The notes beneath the pieces are model-generated. The model saw only the letters and a program-made list of their open reading frames with translations. It was not told where the DNA came from and made no database searches. From NCBI GenBank assembly GCA_003427395.1, contig BFEA01000109.1, forward strand, positions 2,282,457 to 2,309,564: DNA of 27,108 bases. The letters run 5' to 3'. The DNA comes from Chara braunii. Its lineage: Eukaryota > Streptophyta > Charophyceae > Charales > Characeae. Positions 22,159 to 27,108 of the stretch are shown one piece after another (positions within the stretch are counted from its first letter, which is position 1; the number at the start of each line of letters is the position of its first letter). A program made the position numbers and the translations under genes.

Positions 22159-22640
22159 GCCCACTGCACTACTATCCGGGAGCTCATGTGTTCGTGCTTG
22201 TGGGTTTCCTACTGGTAGCAGGAATCATTTGTCTTTGTTGCTACCCCCTCTCTTGTGTGTGGGGGGGGGGNGGGGGGGGGGCGTAACCTATACTCTGCAG
22301 AGTGTTCCATATTGTGTGAGTAGGTGATAGTCCGCAGCGATCCCTGCTGTATGTGCGAGTCGCCATGCCGGTGTTGAATTGTTACATGTGCTGCTGCCTG
22401 CCTTATTGACTTGCTGCTCATTTTGGTGCTTGCCCTTCCGCTTGTCTGCTTTTGCTGCTGATCGCAGTTGTGGCCTGCAAATTGCCTCGCCGTGTGCACC
22501 CCCCCCCCCACCCTCCCGCCCTCTCACACGTGTCCCTTGCTTCTCCTTGCTTTGTTGCCTTGCTGCTTGCTTTGCAGCTCGCCTCCCTACCTGCAGCATG
22601 TAACTGACACTAGCAAACGGAAACAGTGACTGAGATGCAA
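22159..22640. other. No gene; G run with an N and mixed spacer
   Basis: A G run at 22261-22281 contains one N (22271). The rest is mixed sequence with CTGC/TTGC-rich stretches (22380-22600) and a poly-C run (22500-22509). No gene is recognised. Confidence 0.4.
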
Positions 22641-22650
22641 TCGTTTAAAA

Positions 22651-22745
22651 GAAGAAGAAGAAGAAGAAGAAGAAGAAGAAGAAGAGGAAAAAGAAGAAGA
22701 AGAAGAAAGGGAAAAGAAAGAAGTTCAAGAAAAGAGGAAAGAAAA
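22651..22745. repeat. (GAA)n and purine tract left of the U6 fragment
   Basis: About twelve GAA units (22651-22686) are followed by AAAGAAGAAG and GAAAAGAAAG sequence up to the U6 fragment. A matching purine tract (GAAA)n and (GAA)n follows it at 22834-22920. Confidence 0.9.
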
Positions 22746-22749
22746 AATA

Positions 22750-22822
22750 GGACTCCTTCGGGACAAGATTAGCATGGCCCTGTGCAAGAATGACACTCGT
22801 AAATCGAGAAATAGTCCAAACT
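22750..22822 (+). pseudogene. U6 snRNA-derived fragment with internal deletion
   Basis: The plus strand reads GGACTCCTTCGGGACA, then AGATTAGCATGGCCCTGTGC, then AAGAATGACACTCGTAAATC and GAGAAATAGTCC. The 5' stem-loop and 3' half of U6 are present, but the middle (about 28 nt covering TCCGATAAAATTGGAACGAT and the ACAGAGA box) is deleted. It has fewer other changes than the minus-strand copies at 1-405. Purine-rich tracts flank it on both sides. The missing ACAGAGA box makes it a pseudogene. Confidence 0.8.
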
Positions 22823-22920
22823 AAGCAAATCTGAAGAAAGAAAGAAAGAAAGAAAGAAAACAAGAAAAAAACAAGAAAGAAGGAAGACAAAGAAAGAAGA
22901 AGAAGAAGAAGAAGAAGAAG

Positions 22921-23664
22921 GTAGTTCACCAGCTTACTGGATGAGAATGAAAGTTATCCGTATGGCTAATACAAAATGGTGTAAGATGATTCAACCATCG
23001 ATAATGGTTAAAAGTTCAAAACTTAAAAAGTTAGTATTACTTAATAACGAATCGACTTCTGTCAATTGTTATTTGAACTTTAAAGTTTAAACTCATTTTA
23101 TGGCTTTTGTTCTTTTTTGTCTGTTAGGTATACCATGGAACACTCTGTTCTATAGAGTGGACTGGGCGGCAATTTGCCAGCAACCCCTCTGAGGCTCTGA
23201 TCATCTGACCCCTGATACAAAGCGCCAGTCAACCCCTGTAGCCCCTCTTCTGGCCCCCTCTGGCCCCTAACCTCCTCCCGTTCGACCCTCCTATGCCCTG
23301 TCGACCTCTCTTTATTTTTTTGCCCGCATTTACTCCCGTTTGACCCCTCCTGTGGCCCCCTTTTGAACACCCCTCTTTCTCTCTTTGCCTGCATTTATTC
23401 GGCTGCCTTAGAACAGTTAATAAAGATATTAAAGAAAGACAAACAAGTTCGTTATGCAGGAGGGCAAAAAAAAATAAAAAAAATTGTACAATCATACAAT
23501 GACTGCGCTCTTGGAAAAAAAAAGGGGGGGAAAAAAGCAAAGAGCCCCAAAGATTGACTCGAGTCTAAGCAAAACTGCTGATGATACAATCGACATCAAC
23601 CATTATCCCGCCCATAGCCACGATATTATTATTCTACTATTCATCCAAGTAATCGTTTCTTTTT
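22921..23664. other. No gene; CCCCT-rich stretch at 23160-23390
   Basis: No coding sequence is recognised. At about 23185-23390 CCCCT or GACCCCTC motifs recur every 10-30 bp, similar in style to 3600-4360 and 12230-12480 but without long shared words. TTTGAACTTTAAAGTTTAAA near 23070 is a short palindromic stretch. Confidence 0.4.
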
Positions 23665-24012
23665 TCTACCGAAAATATGGTTTTGAACTGCATTGCATCG
23701 TGTTTGCGCTCGGTGACCGAACCCCAACGCTTGCGCCCGAACGCGGAGCACCAACACCCTCCGAACGCAAACATAAAAATATTAAAATACAATTCTCATA
23801 AAAATCTGAAAAAACAAAATTTTTATGTACAATAATAATAGAAACAACTTTTGCCTGGGACGCATGTTCTAATCCTTCGCCAAACACAAGATAAAAAAAA
23901 AAAACCGAATTTATTTTTATCTTTTTTAATCTGAAAAAAAATTGTTCGGCCGAACACCTGGATGTATTCGGGCGTTCGCTGAAGCTCCGAACATGTTCGG
24001 TGTGCTACACAG
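23665..24012. repeat. AT-rich segment bounded by CGAAC/GTTCG-rich ends
   Basis: The left edge (23700-23770) has CGAACC, CGAACGC and CGAACGC; the right edge (23940-24005) has GTTCGGCCGAAC, CGTTCGC, CCGAAC and TGTTCGG. Between them the sequence is strongly AT-rich with poly-A runs. Clustered short motifs near both ends resemble subterminal repeats of some DNA transposons, but I cannot define termini or a target duplication. Confidence 0.3.
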
Positions 24013-24621
24013 GTTTTGAATAATTTGCATTATTATTAACTAATAACAATTCACTCAGGGTTGCCAGGCCGAATGTACGGAGGCCCCTGAGCTGACCCCC
24101 GAGTAAGATGCAATTTGATTTGTAGTAGATGGGAAAAAAAACGGCCCGGATCTTATCTTCACTGGCGATGTGTTTGATGGAGTGGAAAGAAAGGTACAAC
24201 AAGGGGCGCCTTTGCTTTGGATGGATGTCGGACAAGTACATATCATACAAGATACACCACCTCCGCGAATGCGTTCCCCATGGGCAGATTGCAATTACTA
24301 AAAAAGAAATACGGTACATCCCCTCTTTCCAGAAAATGGATCCCCTCTGTTCTGGAAAGAAATGTAGCTCATGGATACTGGAAATGTTAAGTACCATGAC
24401 TGTATAACCAGTCCGCACAGCCGCCATGAAACATATGCAGAACAACGACTAGACACTCTAATTGACATCTACGACAGACCGTATTGTTGACAACATTACA
24501 ACCAGATTCATTCCCCAAAATTCAAGCAAGACTATGCCCAGGCACAGGAAGGCTTACAGGTTTAACAACGTATCAACCAGATGATTATATACAGCAGCAA
24601 TCTGATTTTACAACGTACGCA

Positions 24622-24628
<7 letters not shown>
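24013..24628. other. No gene called
   Basis: Short frames on both strands (plus 24129-24407, minus 24005-24445) have no family-like motif. A 10-bp inverted repeat TCTTTCCAGA (24324-24333) and TCTGGAAAGA (24351-24360) is present. Confidence 0.4.
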
Positions 24629-24710
<82 letters not shown>

Positions 24711-24737
24711 GCTCTGTGTGTGCGTGTGTGTGTGTGA
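24629..24737. repeat. (CT)n and (GT)n microsatellites
   Basis: About 39 CT units to 24707, then a short gap and GTGTG repeats to about 24737. Confidence 0.95.
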
Positions 24738-24883
24738 CATGGTTGGCCTGCACTGCTTTCAAATCGGGAGTGAACCCAGAAAGAAAAAAAAAAAACAGAA
24801 GTACTAAATTAGCAAGTTAGCACTCGCATCATTGTCACAGTTTCACATAGTACCTACCACCATTGGGTGGGAAAGAACCCAAG

Positions 24884-25356
<473 letters not shown>

Positions 25357-25470
25357 ACTCCCGATTCACTGAAAGAAGAAGAAATAGAAACCCTCTTCTG
25401 TTTCTACTACTACTCTTCAACATCTTTGTTTTGTTTTTGTTTTTCCCTCCTCTTCGTCACCAAAGAGAGA

Positions 25471-25530
25471 GATTAGAAACACAAAAACAACAAAACCTGA
25501 GATTAGAAACACGAAAACAACAGAACCTTT
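25471..25530. repeat. 30-bp tandem duplication
   Basis: GATTAGAAACAC(A/G)AAAACAA begins at 25471 and 25501; the two 30-bp units differ at a few bases. Confidence 0.9.
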
Positions 25531-25612
25531 TCAGCAGGGTGTCCGTCCGAACACACAATCCCATTCCCCCGTAGCGTCATGTGCAAAAAATATGTTCTCT
25601 CCTCTCGACTCC

Positions 25613-25723
25613 CCACCGTCTTCACCCGAATAGAACGCCGGGTAATTATCGCCGTATCTGGGCTGAAAGTTGTGCCAAATACAGTTATAATGACCGGGCG
25701 TTATATTCGGATGAAGACGGTGG
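25613..25723. repeat. Foldback of ~45-bp imperfect arms
   Basis: CCACCGTCTTCACCCGAATA at 25613 and on (to about 25657) is the diverged inverse of about 25679-25723, which on the minus strand begins CCACCGTCTTCATCCGAATA. Roughly four fifths of positions pair around a loop of about 21 nt. A MITE core is possible, but termini and a target duplication were not found. Confidence 0.7.
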
Positions 25724-26530
25724 CCAAGCCCCCTATGCAGTGCACATACAGTTGCCCGGTGAACACCATATTACATCAAATATTTTATTGTGGCACCTCT
25801 CCTGAGTCATGTGCTAGCGTTTTCAGGTCGTTATCGGTGGTGCTTACCTGATTGTGGCCCTTTCACCCTCCTTGGAACTCTGGTGTATAACAGCTTAAGC
25901 CTTTTGGGGTCATTTCGGGTCGAGCCTATCTCTTCGTAGCCCCCTCACTTGTGGATTTCACTGGTATCTTCGAGCTCAACAGCCTTTTTAACATTCTCAG
26001 GTGACCTTCTGTCTTTGTAGGCCCCTCACTCATGTTGCATACTTCAACGAGTATGGGCAGAACCAAAGATCAACCAATGTAGGATGAGCATATATGCAGC
26101 GGAAGTCTGATAAACGGACTGACTCACATAGACTGACTCACATAGCATCANTCCACACACATACAATCGTGCGGTGGTGGGGTCTGAGCCATACATAGAA
26201 GATGCTCAGCCCCCGTACACACATACACAGATGAATGGGGAAGGAGAGACGAAGAGGTGGGGGAGGTAGACAGCACCGAAAGTCACNGAGATAGNATCTG
26301 ATAGGTCACCGATATGGTAGTCCAAAATGTCATCCAACAAGATCAAAATGTCGAGGACCATAGGTCACCAATGTCGGGGATACAGAGTCCAAATGTAACC
26401 GGTGTCTGAACTGTGATGTCGCCAAGTACCAACCCCAACGATCTCCCAGTCTCCAATCTGGTAAGCACCACAGTCTCATACCACCGAAGTCCAATACCGA
26501 TCTCTGTCCAACTAGTATAAGTCTCCAATC
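25724..26530. other. No gene recognised
   Basis: Mixed sequence with isolated Ns (26151, 26287, 26295). GACTGACTCACATA is repeated in tandem at about 26118-26145. AGGTCACC(G/A)AT recurs at about 26303 and 26363, and GTCTCCAATCTG at about 26449 and 26521. These are small local duplications. Confidence 0.4.
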
Positions 26531-26537
26531 TGAAGAA

Positions 26538-26580
<43 letters not shown>

Positions 26581-26612
26581 GAGGAGCCGAGGAGGAGAGA
26601 GAGAGAGAGAGG
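26531..26612. repeat. (GAA)n and (GA)n microsatellites
   Basis: About 15 GAA units (with one GGA) to 26580, then GGAGGAGCC-type sequence and a short GA run to 26612. Confidence 0.9.
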
Positions 26613-26654
26613 GGACTGGCGAGGGGAGGGAGGAGAGAGGCCTCCAACCCCGAT

Positions 26655-27108
26655 ACCTCAGGCGGCTATGGCCGCCGGCACACCCAGTCGCCGCTGCTGC
26701 TGCTCGCTCGCTGCTGCGCTAATGCTGCGCTGCCGCTCCTCGCTGCTCCTGCGCTAAACTTAGCGCCAGCGCTGTCTCGCGCTGTACCATACCGTACCGG
26801 TAGGATGCCGGTAGGTCGATGCCTCGAAGTGAGGCCGGACCGGTTCTTTATACCGGTGGGCAGAGGCCGGCCTCACTGCTGCGAGGCCTGGCCGTGCCCT
26901 GAACCGTCCAGATGGACGGTTCAGCCCCAACCGGCGGGCGGCAGCCTCAAGAGCGCCGCCAGGCCCAAACGGTNATGTCGTTTGGGCCTGCCNGTCGNGT
27001 CNGGTCCAAGGTGAGGCCTTTATGGCCTGTAGTACCCCAAGGTTGGGCCTTTAGGCCCTGGTGTGTCCCTCTAGCCCTAAGTCGGGTCCGGTAGGACCCG
27101 TGTGGCGT
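26655..27108. repeat. GC-rich run of consecutive hairpins
   Basis: Several inverted repeats follow one another: GGCGGC/GCCGCC-type at about 26661-26676; GCCTCG..AGTGAGGCCGG with its inverse across 26820-26886, whose inner part is ACCGGT..ACCGGT; CTGAACCGTCC/GGACGGTTCAG at 26899-26924; CAGGCCCAAACG/CGTTTGGGCCTG at 26960-26990; GGCCTTTAGGCC-type near 27046-27057; GGGTCC/GGACCC at 27082-27098. Four Ns (26974, 26993, 26998, 27002) sit in the third and just after it. No coding sequence is recognised. Confidence 0.75.

Noticed and set aside
24005-24445. 146-residue minus frame and overlapping 92-residue plus frame
   Set aside because: No motif or family resemblance was recognised on either strand; kept only as unannotated spacer.

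Overview
The window is eukaryotic nuclear DNA. It carries U6 snRNA-derived fragments, tRNA-derived repeat elements, long dinucleotide and trinucleotide microsatellites, MITE-like foldbacks, and one unmistakable eukaryotic gene, SEPSECS. The mix (SepSecS, very repeat-rich DNA, G-box motifs, single-N joins) would fit a green or streptophyte alga with a large repetitive genome, for example a charophyte. That assignment is inference; no sequence here fixes the taxon.

Layout. 1-405: U6 snRNA-derived fragments on the minus strand, including a 95-bp duplication joined at a single N. 1683-1858: a short TIR element with a TTA target-site duplication. 2495-3317: a larger foldback-type repeat. 3600-4360: a region rich in TGCCCCT motifs holding a long inverted repeat. 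4309-5730 (minus): a long, low-complexity but plausibly coding hypothetical frame, with G-box (CACGTG) motifs upstream and inside. 6200-12640: microsatellites, tRNA-like elements, a 77-nt poly(G) run, a perfect 30-bp palindrome, a nested minisatellite, a purine tract of about 480 bp, and two hammerhead-ribozyme-like motifs (11162-11222 minus, 11540-11584 plus). 13436-16240 (plus): SEPSECS. 16241-27108: no convincing gene; it holds tandem duplications, a tRNA-derived SINE-like element, inverted repeats, a second (plus-strand) U6 fragment, and a GC-rich run of hairpins at the right edge.

The only gene with a confident function is SEPSECS, which makes selenocysteinyl-tRNA(Sec). Its catalytic part matches the animal enzyme almost residue for residue. 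The frame is interrupted after about residue 388 by an in-frame, stop-free, low-complexity insertion of about 459 codons, and the conserved C-terminal segment resumes at about residue 848. No other selenocysteine-pathway gene and no tRNA(Sec) was recognised, so no operon-like or cluster logic is claimed.
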